From Epiperipatus broadwayi (taxonomy: Eukaryota > Onychophora > Udeonychophora > Euonychophora > Peripatidae): a DNA stretch of 64,000 nt. Positions 11,985-22,715 of this stretch are shown here, in pieces. The stretch is taken from positions 6,592,682 through 6,656,681 of the forward strand of contig JAQFVV010012398.1 in NCBI GenBank assembly GCA_028023455.1. The letters run 5' to 3'. How positions within the stretch are numbered: position 1 is the stretch's first letter; every line of letters begins with the position of its first letter. The notes under the pieces were generated by a model. That model was given only the letters and a program-made list of their open reading frames with translations. It did no database searches and had not been told where the DNA came from. The position numbers and the translations under genes are program-made.

Positions 11985-12524
11985 TTAATTTTGCTTGGGA
12001 TATGGTAGTAAGCTTCGGGCATTATAGGTACCTCTTGTTCCATCAGGGGTTGAGACCAAAAAGGCATTCTCACCCACTTGTTTCACAATTTCATAGGGGC
12101 CTTCATAAAGATACATGAATTTTCTAAACATATGTTTCCGGAGATTACTCACATGGGGAGTTCTAATTAAAACAAAATCATGGACTTTAAAAGGAGGTGG
12201 ACTGGTTTTGGAATAACGAGTGCATTTATCATTCATCTTTTTAAGGTTAATTCTGGCCAGTGCTTGGTCATGTTCCACATTAATATTTTCCACTATTACG
12301 CGTAACGGTGTTTTGATTAGTAAAGGTTCAGGTCTACCAAAGTGCAGCCGAATTGGAGACATCCTAGTAGACTCATTAATAGTTATATTTATATAATTAA
12401 TCAGCTGTGGCAACTTATTGACCCACTGTTTGTGATCCCGTTCCATATATACTCGGAACAACCTACTTATCTCACGCATGATTCTTTCACTTGGATTGGA
12501 TTGGGGATTTCTAATCGAGCACAT
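11985..12524 (-). CDS. pol: Pol continuation: C-terminal integrase after a frameshift
   Basis: A 179-codon open frame that continues integrase in another frame. It starts within the catalytic core, just before Asn-Pro-Ser-Glu-Arg, which supplies the third acid of the D,D-35-E triad. A Met-Ser-Pro-Ile-Arg-Leu-His-Phe-Gly-Arg block follows, then a C-terminal domain with Phe-Val-Leu-Ile-Arg and Lys-Phe-Met-Tyr-Leu-Tyr-Glu-Gly-Pro-Tyr-Glu-Ile, the usual gypsy integrase tail. The break lies in the G/A runs at about 12540-12560 between the second D and the E, so this copy should not make active integrase without rescue. The true upstream limit in this frame is near 12541; the internal Met at 12524 is only the first available ATG. 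Confidence 0.85.
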   Translation of the reverse strand: MCSIRNPQSNPSERIMREISRLFRVYMERDHKQWVNKLPQLINYINITINESTRMSPIRLHFGRPEPLLIKTPLRVIVENINVEHDQALARINLKKMNDKCTRYSKTSPPPFKVHDFVLIRTPHVSNLRKHMFRKFMYLYEGPYEIVKQVGENAFLVSTPDGTRGTYNARSLLPYPKQN

Positions 12525-12546
12525 GATATGTTGAATATTTTGCTTC

Positions 12547-15284
12547 TTACCCCACTTTTCCCCATGTACCAGAAATGAATGCAGTAGCGTGGTCGGTAAG
12601 TATTGAAGCTAGTTTTCCTATTAATGGAATTTGATAAGTTTCCAAGCACTTAATAACATTTTTAGCGTCTGTTTTTGGAACTGGATCAGCAGAGACATAT
12701 TTGGTAAAAACGTCATACATCACAAGAATAAATTTTTGACGGTTGAAAGGTGGAAGTGGTCCATAAAAGTCCAGTGCCAATAATTCATTGGGCTGACTGG
12801 GCAGTATGGGTTGAAGTGTTCCCACATACGATTTATTTTGAAACTTAGTTTTTAAACAAATCTCGCATTCCCTAAGTCTACGGGCAATGGATTTAGACAT
12901 CTTATAAAAATAAAAATGCTTCTTAATAATAGGTTCAATTTTCTGAATTCCATAATGTCCATATTGGGTGTGAACATAATCTATGAGTTTATTGACTAAA
13001 CATAAAGGAATAATCACTCTCCAAGAATTTTCATCTCCCCTTTTTAATTTCTTCATTAAAATTCTATCTTTAAACCTATACCCCTCTTTAATTCTATCAG
13101 CATATCTACTTTTCTGACCTAATTTAGCTGGATCTGATAAGAAGTGAACTATTCTCTCCAGCCTAGCATCCTGTGCTTGCAGTAATTCTAAATTTGTATA
13201 ATCTCTAACTATTTCTTCCTCTAACAAACTAGACATATTACAAATAATTATATTTTCAGTACTGGGGTTCTGATAATTAACAGAAACAGGATTGCGGCTA
13301 AGAATATCTGCAATGACATTATCCTGTCCTGAACAATATATGATTTCATACTGATACTGTTGGAGATAGAGGCTCCATCTGATTAATCTTTCATTATTAA
13401 GGTAACTCTTGTTGAGAAACTCTAAACTACGATGATCAGTTAATACTATAATTTTTGATCCCAACAAAAGCTGTCTAAGTTTTTGAAATCCCCACACAAC
13501 AGCTAATGCCTCTTTTTCTGTGGTGGTATAGTTAAGTTCCACTCCCCTTAAATGTCGGCTTAAGAAATATAAGACTCTAGGTTCCTTATTCTCATTAAAT
13601 TGGTATAGAATCACCCCTAAACCGAACCCACTACTGTCGGTTTGCAAATAGAACTCTTTATTTAAATCTGGATAGGCTAAAATTACTGTTTTTAAAAAGT
13701 TATCTTTAACAATTTGAAATTCCCTTGTATGTTCCTGGGTCCATCTCCACTTTTCATACTTTTTTAATAAAACAGATAAGTGCATAGTATCATATGAAAT
13801 TTTTTTATAAAACCTGTGATAGTAATTACACAGTCCCAAAAACGATCTCAAGTGCTTTCTGGTTTTAGGGATGGGAAACCTTTGAATGGTGGCAATTTTG
13901 TCTGGGTGAGGTTTGACCCCTTCAGCACTAACCAAATGACCAAGAAAAGAGATTTCTCGGGCAATTAAAATACATTTTTCTAAGTTGACTTTTATATTGT
14001 TATCTGAACACTCACAAAGAAACATGCTAAGATGCTGTAAATGATCATTTAAATTTTCCGAAGCAATGACAATATCATCGACATATATAACTAACAAATT
14101 TTTCAGTTCTTTTGAAAAGACCATATTCAAGCATCTGATAAGGCCAGCCCCACTATTAATTAAACCAAAGGGCATCCTTTGAAAAATATAAGATTGGCCC
14201 TGGTAACGGAATGCCGTATACTTTTGATCATTTTGGTGGAGTGGGATTTGCCAATAGCTGGCGGTTAAATCAAATGTGGAGAATATGTTTTTCCCTTTGA
14301 ACTTCGTCAATAATTCCTGAATAGGTGATGGTATGTCATGCTCTGGGACAGTATGCTGGTTAAGTGTACGTGCATCCAGACAGACTCTAATGGATCCATC
14401 TTTCTTTTTGACTACTACTAATGGATTCACATAAGACGAAGGGCTGGGCTTAATTATTTGCCAGTCAATCATCTTATTAATCTGCTGTTGAACCTCTGCC
14501 TGGTGTTGATAAGGAATAGGATAAGTACGCTGCTGGAAAGGCTCATTATCTTTCAAATTGATTCTATGGACATACCCTTTTAATATACCAGGTATTTTGG
14601 AGAAAACACAACGATACTGGAACAACAACTGGAAAAATGGTTTATAGTATTCTGTGCCAATAATACACGAACCATCCAACTTAACTTTAATATTTACATC
14701 AACTGTTGTCTCCTGTATGGTCATTAATTGATTCATCTGACTATTACAATTGACTACAAGAGGGCAAATCTCCTCTTTACATCCAAAAGTTTCATCTCTG
14801 TAATTAATATAACAATTATTTAGAGTCATGAAATCTGAACCAATTATGGCTTCATGAATCAAACCTGGCATGATTAAAAAGACATGCTCAAATTTGCACA
14901 AATTAATTTCTAATGTAATAAAAACCTGTCTATTAGATAACTTAGTCTTCTTTCCATTAGCAAGTATTACCCTAATCATCTTAGTTGGTAAAATTGGAAT
15001 AGATTGGTCAGCTGACTGAATTTTCAAGTAAGTTTCTTCAGACAACAAGGAAGCTTGACTGCCTGAATCAATTAAGGTGTTGACAACAATTCCTGAAATG
15101 ATAATCTTTATCATGAGACAGTTGTACAAGATAGGTGGCTCAGACATTTTGCCAGGTTCCAAATAATCAATGTCAAGGTCTATATTATTAATAATCCACA
15201 TCATGCTGTTCCCCATATGTTTAAAAATAGGGCCCCGAAGTGAGGAACGTTCCTGCGAGGTCCTTTTTAATTTAATGCCCCGCT
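12547..15284 (-). CDS. pol: Pol: protease, reverse transcriptase, RNase H, N-terminal integrase
   Basis: An 889-codon open frame from Met at 15216, open back to 15284 in the -1 frame relative to gag, so gag and pol overlap by a few codons and -1 frameshifting is the likely mode of expression. Retropepsin: Leu-Ile-Asp-Ser-Gly-Ser at about residue 50, and Ile-Ile-Gly-Ser-Asp about 75 residues later. RT: Asp-Leu-Thr-Ala-Ser-Tyr-Trp-Gln, Pro-Phe-Gly-Leu, and the catalytic Tyr-Val-Asp-Asp near residue 379. RNase H: Gln-Thr-Asp-Ser-Ser-Gly-Phe-Gly, Thr-Glu-Lys-Glu-Ala-Leu, and Leu-Thr-Asp-His-Arg-Ser; all acidic residues expected are present. Integrase: His-Xaa3-His...Cys-Xaa2-Cys zinc domain, then Leu-Asp-Phe-Tyr-Gly and Leu-Thr-Asp-His-Ala, the first two acids of the D,D-35-E triad. 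It ends prematurely at 12547 by a frameshift. Confidence 0.92.
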
Positions 15285-17451
15285 ACTTTTACTACCTTTT
15301 ATATTTTTCTTTGGTATTGTTGGGATACCACTAATAGAAGGCTGATTCTCATTCAGAATTCTACTCTTAACTGTTGGCCTACTGAGGTGGCTATTCTGTC
15401 TACCATAGGGATTCATCCTATAATATCCTTTTTCTCTAACTAACGTCCTCCTTCCCATATGTGACCTATCTGCGAAATTGATATTACTCACCATCGGATG
15501 GGTGTCTCTATTTACCCTAATTCTATTATCAATATTCCTATCGCTGGTCTCTAACGAATCTAAAATTTCTACTACCTCTTCTATGGTATGTCTGTCAGCA
15601 GCAATCAAGATCTGCTCTATATGCCTCGGCAGATTATGGCGAATTATTCGCACAATTTGTGTCTCAGATAAAGGATAAGCTGTCAAGGTTTTCAATTTGA
15701 CGGCCTGACTCCTGAAAAACTGAGTATAACTACCCTTATTTACATGATATCTTTCCTGAGATATCTGATATCTCAGGTTATCTTGGCGGTCTTCCCCCCA
15801 AAAACTGGCTAACATAAGATATTTGAAGTCTCCATATGTTTCTGGTTTAATAAATAATGATTGCCACCAGTCTTTAGATGCTGCACACAAATGGTTAGCG
15901 GCAATAGCAATCTTTTCTATCTCAGATAAATGACATAAGGTGAATAACTCCTCCAGATTCTGGAGATACTCGTGTGGATTTTCCAGATATTCACCTCTAA
16001 AAAATTTTATTTTTAAGAATTTTAAGGCCATGGAGCTATTACTTTCTGGCTCTAGCATGACTTTACTTCTAGCCTCATTTAATGGATCGTATATTGATTC
16101 TACTGGATTAATTACCGTATGTAACTCAGATATTACTTGGTTATTATGACCATTATTTGTTTCCTTTACTTGAGTTTCAGATAAACCTTTACTTTGAACA
16201 ACTTTTTTACTTTTTGTAAAATTATCCCTATTATAGTCTATAGCTTGCATTCGACTCTCTAATTCTAACTTATAGTTCTGCCATTCACAGTCTATTCTCT
16301 TTGAACTATCTTTTAGGCCTACATTTAAGTGTTTAATCTGTTGTTCCAATTGGTTAATAGTTTCATCTTTATCTATCCTGAATTTATCTTCTAACCTTTG
16401 ATAGACTTTACTCTCACACTGAGTCATTAATTCCCCTATTTCATCTTGGAGATTATTATGTAATAGCTGTGCATTACTCTTTATTATATCATTAAAATTT
16501 TCTACTCTTCCCATAACTTGACTTAGCTCACTTTCTAGATTTTGATTAATCTCACATTGGGTTAACTCTTGAGTTTCTAGTTTAGCTATTAATCTGGTAA
16601 TCTGGCTCTGACATCCTTTCACTACATTGTCAGGTGCTAGAGTTATATTTTTAACTTCCTCTTTCAAATTACTAACTTCACTTCTAGCACTGTCTAATTC
16701 TCCCTTAATAGATTCAACTCTATCCTGAACTTCTCTTTGAAATACTACTGTTTCCTTTTGATAATTTCTTATTTCCTGTACTTCATTGTTTAATACAATA
16801 TATTGACTTTTAAAGTCCTGCTGGATAGCCTCAATCATATTTTCTGCCCTTTCAGAATTTGTTTTGATCTCTTTCCTTATTCTTATTTCCAGCTTTTCAG
16901 AGGCCAATTTTGATTCTTCGACATGATTTCTCAAATCTTCCCTTAAGTCCTTTATCTCCTGTACTTGATTTTGAGATGTCTCTTTGATCTCCTGCATTTG
17001 ATTCTCTAATTTAATATTTAAATTTTGTATCTGACTTTTTAATTCACTTTTTAATTCACTATTTGAGTTTTGTATCTGACTTTTTAATTCACTATTTGAT
17101 TGTTCTAATTTACTATTTGAGTTTTGGATCTGACTTTTTAATTCACTATTTGATTGTTCTAATTTACTATTTGAGTTTTGGATCTGACTTTTTAATTCAC
17201 TTTTTTAATTCACTATTTGATTTTTCTAATTTTTTTAAGAATTCCTCCAATGTATTTCTCATTAACTGATCTGGCTCATTTTCATGTTTTCCCTTTATTA
17301 TTGTGGCTTCTTCTGGGTTAGCTATATCCAAATCTTCCCCTTCCTCTTTTAATTCTACACTAAAATATGGAGTCTGTGTATCAGGGGATTGTAACTCTTG
17401 GGATCCTCCCAAATCCTCAGAAATACTATGATTATCTTTGTTTTCACTCAT
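15267..17451 (-). CDS. gag: Gag polyprotein with long coiled coil, one frameshift
   Basis: Structural protein of the giant-LTR gypsy element. The open frame starts with Met-Ser-Glu at 17451 and has an acidic N-terminus (about residues 1-65). It then enters heptad-like Asn-Ser-Glu-Leu-Lys / Ser-Lys-Leu-Glu-Gln repeats coded by 54-bp tandem units at about 17040-17215, and several hundred residues of predicted coiled coil rich in Glu, Gln, Lys and Leu. A capsid-like domain follows at about 16010-15560, with a Phe-Phe-Arg-Gly-Glu block, Ala-Ala-Xaa-His-Leu, Trp-Trp and Phe-Phe-Arg-Ser-Gln, matching the general layout of Retrotrans_gag. The C-terminus is basic (many Arg, Lys, Asn) but has no CX2CX4HX4C knuckle. 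The frame is interrupted near 17200-17212 by a one-base change in an A run, so a 84-codon piece (17451-17197) and a 576-codon piece (from 16997) are separate today. The stop codon is at 15267-15269. Confidence 0.8.
17035..17215. repeat. 54-bp tandem repeats within gag coding the coiled coil
   Basis: The unit 'gatctgactttttaattcac...' recurs with a 54-bp spacing, three or more times, at about 17028-17200, with a shorter partial unit at each end. 54 is a multiple of three, so length variation by whole units keeps the gag frame. Each unit codes 18 residues with regularly spaced Leu and Ile, as in a coiled coil. The frameshift in gag lies at the upstream edge of this array. Confidence 0.75.
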
Positions 17452-18011
17452 ATTAAAATTCTAACTCTTTTAGTATTTAACAGTACTGAAATATTAGCAA
17501 TGAACTATTAATAAATTTATCGATAAGAAATAATTGACAAGACATCCTGCCTCCATGCCTCTCCTACCAAAAACAATCTACACTAAAAACTATGCTCTGA
17601 CATTTAATATCCCTAAAGCTCCAACATTAACTACTAAATATGCTCTTTTTTTTTTTTCACATGCTTCTTGGTCCATATAAATATCATTAGATATTATGTA
17701 ATATAGCATAAGTGCCAATCACAAGACCAGACAAACAGATCATCATAAATGATAAAATCCTTACAGTGTTTTATGGAATTGCCTACAGACCACAACATCA
17801 TAAACTGACAACTTAATTATTTATTTTTCAGTGGCAAAAGATTAGATCATATAATAGATATTCACATAATATCTTATGGCTAAAACAATTCATTATTGGC
17901 AAATATTTTTAATCAATGAATAACTAATCCATTCAAGTGCAAACAATATTAATATTGACTTCAAGAAAAGTCTACTAAATTCCTCATGGCCAGCTATAGC
18001 CATCGATAGCC
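17452..18011. other. 5' leader between PBS and gag of the giant-LTR element
   Basis: About 560 bases without an open frame of note between the primer-binding site and the gag ATG. This is where an RNA packaging signal would be expected; none can be identified by eye. Confidence 0.5.
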
Positions 18012-18029
18012 CCTGTAGTTGGGCGGCCA
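18012..18029 (-). promoter_or_regulatory. primer-binding site of the giant-LTR element
   Basis: Minus-strand TGGCCGCCCAACTACAGG begins two bases after the end of the 5' LTR. The leading TGG pairs with a tRNA CCA end, and the GC-rich composition contrasts with the surroundings. The matching tRNA cannot be named without a tRNA set. Confidence 0.75.
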
Positions 18030-18031
18030 TT

Positions 18032-21000
18032 TCTAACCCAGTATTTTAATTATTAGTTTATTTGCACTTTGGACACTAACCCAGTATGTTTATCTATTTA
18101 GTTTATTTATTAGTTTATTTTATTTGCACCCATGACACTAATTTTTCAGGTTGTTGTTAAGGCAACCCAAAATAAAGCAACATATCCATTAATTTTCCAA
18201 TATGATCTAAATACTTTTCATATAATACAATTGTACATTCAATTCTCTTAAGCCATGCCATGATTGTAATAACAACAATAATTGATCACTTATTAATTTA
18301 AAGAATAATTATAATAATATTAATCTCAGGGTTCTTTGTTTCATGTAAGGAAATGCTCGGCAGTATTGTGTTGTCGCATATGACTGGCATTCTGGTCGGC
18401 TATAGGAAACATTTATTTTACTTAAATTCAATGTGTCTTCATCTCTCATATCAACTGCTATATTATTTAAAGAGATGATAATTCTATTCAATAATGACGT
18501 ATAATTTTGAATAACACAGCCTTTTTTTTTTTCAGAATCTCAGTCAGAATAATAAAAAGACAAGGGTGCTTTTTGTGTCCTTCCATCATCCATGACAACA
18601 CAATAATATAACTAAGATTTATTACTTAGACAATTTAACTAAATGGAAATGGAATAATGTGCAACCAAAGTTAATGGTTTGGGAATAAATTCATTTTTTT
18701 TTTTTTTTAAATGATTAATCCCATCATATGCAATACGCAAAATATTAAATTTATTTCTAATACATTTACTTTATTTATGGTCTTTAATGGGATAACCTAT
18801 TCTAATTATAGGCCAGTCATCAGAAGTTACACTTACTATCTTACATTTAACTTAATGCTAACTTAAGTTATGATACAAATTTTATTCATACGTATAATTT
18901 TAAATATGAGTATTATTTAATTACTAACCAGAATTAAATATTGCATTTGAATATTCCTTCAGTAAATAAGCGTTTTAAATTACGCAATTTTAATTACTTT
19001 CTCCATTGATTTACTTGTCAAATACTAGCAATATTTAGCAGCACAATACAGATATTGATCTTAGTTACTAATGCACTATTTATACTAAAGTGGATCTTGA
19101 GGAACTAACACCTCCAATATAACCTTTATCTTGCCCGAACTTTCAAAATTAAGCACAATAATCAACACCTTCCATGGTGGAGCTATATTTATTTTCACAT
19201 GAGGAATATGGAATAACCACGAAGGTCTGTAGAGTAATCTACTACATTAAAATATTTTGGTGGTTTCTTGCCTCTTACTTGGGCATACAACGAACACACA
19301 CCAAATACAATTCTCTCCTGGGATTTAAACGAATGAAGCATACTAAATGCTAGATAAATTCTTGATCGTCCTATCTATGAGAATCGATCACTTGGGCTAT
19401 AAACATATCCGAACATTATATTTAAAATCTTCCTCTCATGGAAAACAAAGCTTTTGGGGAGATCATTTTTCATCCCACAAAATAAATACATTACTATTAT
19501 TACCTATGCAAATATTAAGCATATACCAATGCTATATCTGGCCAGGATAAGTAAATACACTGATTATAATAAACTTATGTTACCGTGTATACTTTGATCA
19601 ACATCTGAAATCAATGGACATCATAGAATAAAAGTATAATAATTTTAATTTTAATAAAGGAACATTCAAAAATAGTTGGTAGCATACTATCTTAAACTAA
19701 ATAAAGTGGATGTGTTATTTAAGAATAATTAGGAATAAATTCCTAAATTAATACAGTATAAATTCGTTTCAAAACTTTAACAAGAAATATTTTGTCATAG
19801 CATTTTTTTTTTTTTTTAGTTACTTCTGATAATTTTCAATATTTATTTTACCCCTTAAATATCTAAATATTTTTCTTTTACGTATCTAACATACAAAATT
19901 TCTACCTACAATTGTATGTAATAATTAAAACATATTTTATAGATTTTTTTCTTTCGTGTTAAATATCAACTTAACCTATAATAATTATATTAAAACATAC
20001 CTTTGTCATTACAAGGCTATTAAATATTCCTTGACCATACAGACTTTAACCTATGTGATATAACAAAAAAAATACATATCATTTATAACTTAGTTTTAAA
20101 CAATCATTAATTAACAAGTGCATACTCTCTCATTAGAAAATGTTTTTCTGTTGAGCAATTGGTCCAGGTGAAGAGCTTTATCCAGTCGTATTTCATGAAG
20201 CAAGTTTAAAAACAATAAACGCATGGTATTATTTCCTTTAAATAAAAGTTTTCTCTTATTTTGTGCATTTAATAAATTAGGTAAAGAAACATATAGCAGA
20301 ATTGAAGATTAATTCTTACTTGAATTAAACTACTACAATTTTGGGATCCAAGAAAAAAAAATAGACTTCTAATATAGACGAATATTTGACTATAGACGAT
20401 AAACATACACAATATTTTTTTTTTATTGACGATACGTATACTTTTTAGCTAGCTTACTTATGGACGAAAATGCGCAATTTTCCGAGAGATTATTATGATA
20501 ATAACTGCAGTCAATTTATGTGTACATGAAGTTTTAATAATTCCAACTGATGTATAATATAATATATCATTTATTTTTATCATTAAGTCACTAAGATATT
20601 TGGTTTTGTTCATACTTTAGGAATTATAAATTTTTTTAACGGTAACTTCTCCGTAAGAATGCCCCTATATAACTTTTCATATATTTACTCTGAGAAAGTT
20701 TATATTTTTTTTTTTATATATATATATTTTTAAAAATATACAGGTGCATAATTTAATCTTATTTATCATTATTATTATTTCCAGACAATTCTTGGTGAAT
20801 AAAACATATTTTAACGTATGTAACTACATTACTTGTAAAGGCAGACAATATTGAGAAAGAGCGCGAAAATGTTTCTAGTTGATTTTCCTTGGTTTCAAAA
20901 TATTTCTTTCAATTATTATTATTTTTTTTTTCTTTCTATACCAAGAAAATATCAATAAATGACATAAAGTTAATAAATAATTATTTCTCACTTGGAAATC

Positions 21001-21908
21001 ATTTATCTTCTTTAATTTAGACATAATAACACTTTTCGTGATTCCCTTAGTTAATTCTGTCATTTTTGAACTTTAGCGCGAGACAATAAACTTTTAAGTA
21101 TAAAAGGTCTTTAAATAGGTAGATGGCAAATAAAATCAGGATATCTTATCAAAAAAATTTAGCCACACATTATATTATTAAAATTTTACTTTGATTACAT
21201 TTATTTCTGCAAAATAAAATGAAAAAATTGAGTTACCAAATTTCAGCACTGTTCCTTCCTTGAAAACTAAAAGCAGACTATCTTTTTTTTAAAAAAAAAA
21301 AGATCTTGATTATGAAATTGGTTGTTTCGTTTTGTTGTTGTTTTTTTTTTTACTTTAGCGACCTCTTCCAGAAAAATAATCATTTGATTATAACATAAAC
21401 AAAAGAAAGGAAAAACTTATTACAATCATATAGTTTTCAGTCTTATTTACCTGGATTACAAAGTAATTTGACAATATAAAAAAATAATAATAAATACATT
21501 AAATTAACAATCAGTGATGTATAATTCTTTAAACATTATTTTTTTTTTCTTTTTTTTCTTTTTTTACAAAAAGAAATTACCAGAAGTTATTGTGCTTTAT
21601 GATAAGATACTCATCCACTCCCCCCTCTACCCATGCAAAATCAATTACTGTTTAGCTTTTATGCCATATTAATTTGCTCTAATTATTAATATCTCAATTA
21701 AATTATTCATGTTCTCTCTTTAAAAAATGACATTGAGTTATTAAATCTATTAGTTATTCACCCAAAACATGCCAAAGTGAGTGAATAGCATACTTTATTA
21801 ATCAATTATTACTATTGTTATTTTATCTTTTTATTTCTTTAAAGAATAGCATTGTTTTCCTGCAGAAATAATGCCAAGTAAACCAAGTGTCAATAACACT
21901 AGGTTACA
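18032..21908 (-). repeat. 5' LTR of the giant-LTR gypsy element (about 3877 bp)
   Basis: Near-identical copy of 7497-11863. Relative to that copy it lacks about 490 bp: the break joins the poly-T run after 'aataaattca' directly to the 'aaatgattaatccc' that follows the second T run in the other LTR, consistent with a deletion between two T runs. The element promoter should lie in this LTR, but I cannot place a TATA box or start site with confidence in such AT-rich sequence. Confidence 0.85.
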
Positions 21909-21936
21909 ATATATATATAAATATATTAAATTCTAT

Positions 21937-21981
<45 letters not shown>
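21937..21981. repeat. (AT)n microsatellite
   Basis: Uninterrupted AT dinucleotide run just right of the 5' LTR. Confidence 0.95.
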
Positions 21982-21982
<1 letters not shown>

Positions 21983-22149
21983 AAAGAATTTAATTACTTA
22001 TCTCTAGAGATTTAATTAATTATTATTTCACTCTACTTAGGAATTAATCTTTTCTGATCTCATTTTACTACTTTGTATTTTTTTAGTTTTACTAATCTTT
22101 GAAATACTAGATTGTAATTTAATATGTCAATTTATATTTATACTTATAT

Positions 22150-22715
22150 ACATCATCATCATCATCAACCATTATCAATCCACTGCAGGATGAAGGTCTC
22201 TCCAAGTTTAATCCATCTTCTCCGATCATTAGCTTCTCTTCTCCACAACACCCCTGCACATTTTCTTATTTCATCCATCCATCTCACATGTGGTCTCTTT
22301 CTGGGTCTTTTACAATCTCTTGGAATCCAGTTTAAAATTTCAATTGTCCATCTATTATCATCTCTTCTAGCAATATGTCCAACCCAACTCCATTTCAATC
22401 TTTTAATTTTTTCAATAAGGTCAGTAACACCTGTTTGTTGTCTCACCCATACATTGTGTTTTCGATCCCTTCTTGTTACTCCCAACATACATCTCTCCAT
22501 ACTCCTTTGAGTGGTCTGAAGTCTCTGTATTGCTCTTCTATTAAGTGTCCAAGTTTCAGATCCATATGTAAGAACTGGTAAAACACATTTGTTAAAAACC
22601 ATTCTTTTCAAACACATAGGCATATTCCCTTTTAGTATCAAGTTATTTCTACCAAAAGCACTCCAACCAAGTTTAATTCTATGATTAAACTTATATACAT
22701 ACATAACGGAATATA
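22150..22715 (-). mobile_element. 5'-truncated RTE-type LINE, 3' end of pol
   Basis: The minus-strand frame 22704-22165 (179 codons) is the C-terminal region of an RTE-like endonuclease/RT polyprotein: Leu-Thr-Tyr-Gly-Ser-Glu-Thr-Trp, Leu-Gln-Thr-Thr-Gln-Arg-Ser-Met-Glu-Arg, Arg-Leu-Lys-Trp-Ser-Trp-Val-Gly-His-Ile-Ala-Arg-Arg, and a final Gly-Glu-Thr-Phe-Ile. The frame is intact to its stop and the sequence ends on the left in a short (GATGATGAT) tail (22151-22168 on plus as CATCATCAT), typical of RTE 3' ends. The 5' part is missing, the usual result of incomplete reverse transcription. Better preserved than the relative at 3190-4345. Confidence 0.8.
22165..22704 (-). CDS. C-terminal fragment of RTE LINE reverse transcriptase
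   Basis: Open for 179 codons, starting inside the element. It carries the post-RT region of the polyprotein downstream of the YADD palm, with the conserved Trp-Val-Gly-His-Ile-Ala-Arg block at about residues 107-113. The RT catalytic residues and the endonuclease domain are absent, so the fragment cannot act alone. The upstream Met is a fortuitous start. The plus-strand open frames at 22124-22581 are shadows. Confidence 0.75.
   Translation of the reverse strand: MYVYKFNHRIKLGWSAFGRNNLILKGNMPMCLKRMVFNKCVLPVLTYGSETWTLNRRAIQRLQTTQRSMERCMLGVTRRDRKHNVWVRQQTGVTDLIEKIKRLKWSWVGHIARRDDNRWTIEILNWIPRDCKRPRKRPHVRWMDEIRKCAGVLWRREANDRRRWIKLGETFILQWIDNG

Larger units (their letters stand above)
7497..21908 (-). 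mobile_element. nearly complete Ty3/gypsy LTR retrotransposon with giant LTRs
   Basis: A 14.4-kb unit transcribed on the minus strand: 5' LTR 18032-21908, primer-binding site 18012-18029, gag 17451-15267, pol 15284-11985, polypurine tract 11864-11874, 3' LTR 7497-11863. The LTRs end with near-perfect short inverted repeats (TGTAACC at the 5' end, GGTTAGA at the 3' end, minus sense). A 4-bp ATAT sequence flanks both sides (7493-7496 and 21909-21912), compatible with a target duplication but weak because the locus is AT-rich. In the compared LTR segments substitutions are about one per hundred bases by eye, suggesting a fairly recent insertion. Gag and pol are each broken by a single-base homopolymer indel. 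Domain order PR-RT-RH-IN is that of Ty3/gypsy (Metaviridae), and no envelope gene is present between integrase and the 3' LTR. Confidence 0.88.

Noticed and set aside
11985-12524. Separate gene downstream of pol, such as env
   Set aside because: It carries the Glu of the integrase core and the integrase C-terminal domain, so it is pol continued after a frameshift.
17063-17269. Plus-strand 68-codon repetitive frame
   Set aside because: Antisense of the gag 54-bp repeats.
7497-21908. Interpreting the 4-kb flanking copies as a segmental duplication around a smaller retroelement
   Set aside because: The inner borders coincide exactly with a TGG-starting primer-binding site and with a G-rich polypurine tract, which is diagnostic of LTRs.
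22124-22581. Plus-strand frames of 128 and 68 codons
   Set aside because: Antisense shadows of the RTE pol C-terminus on the minus strand.
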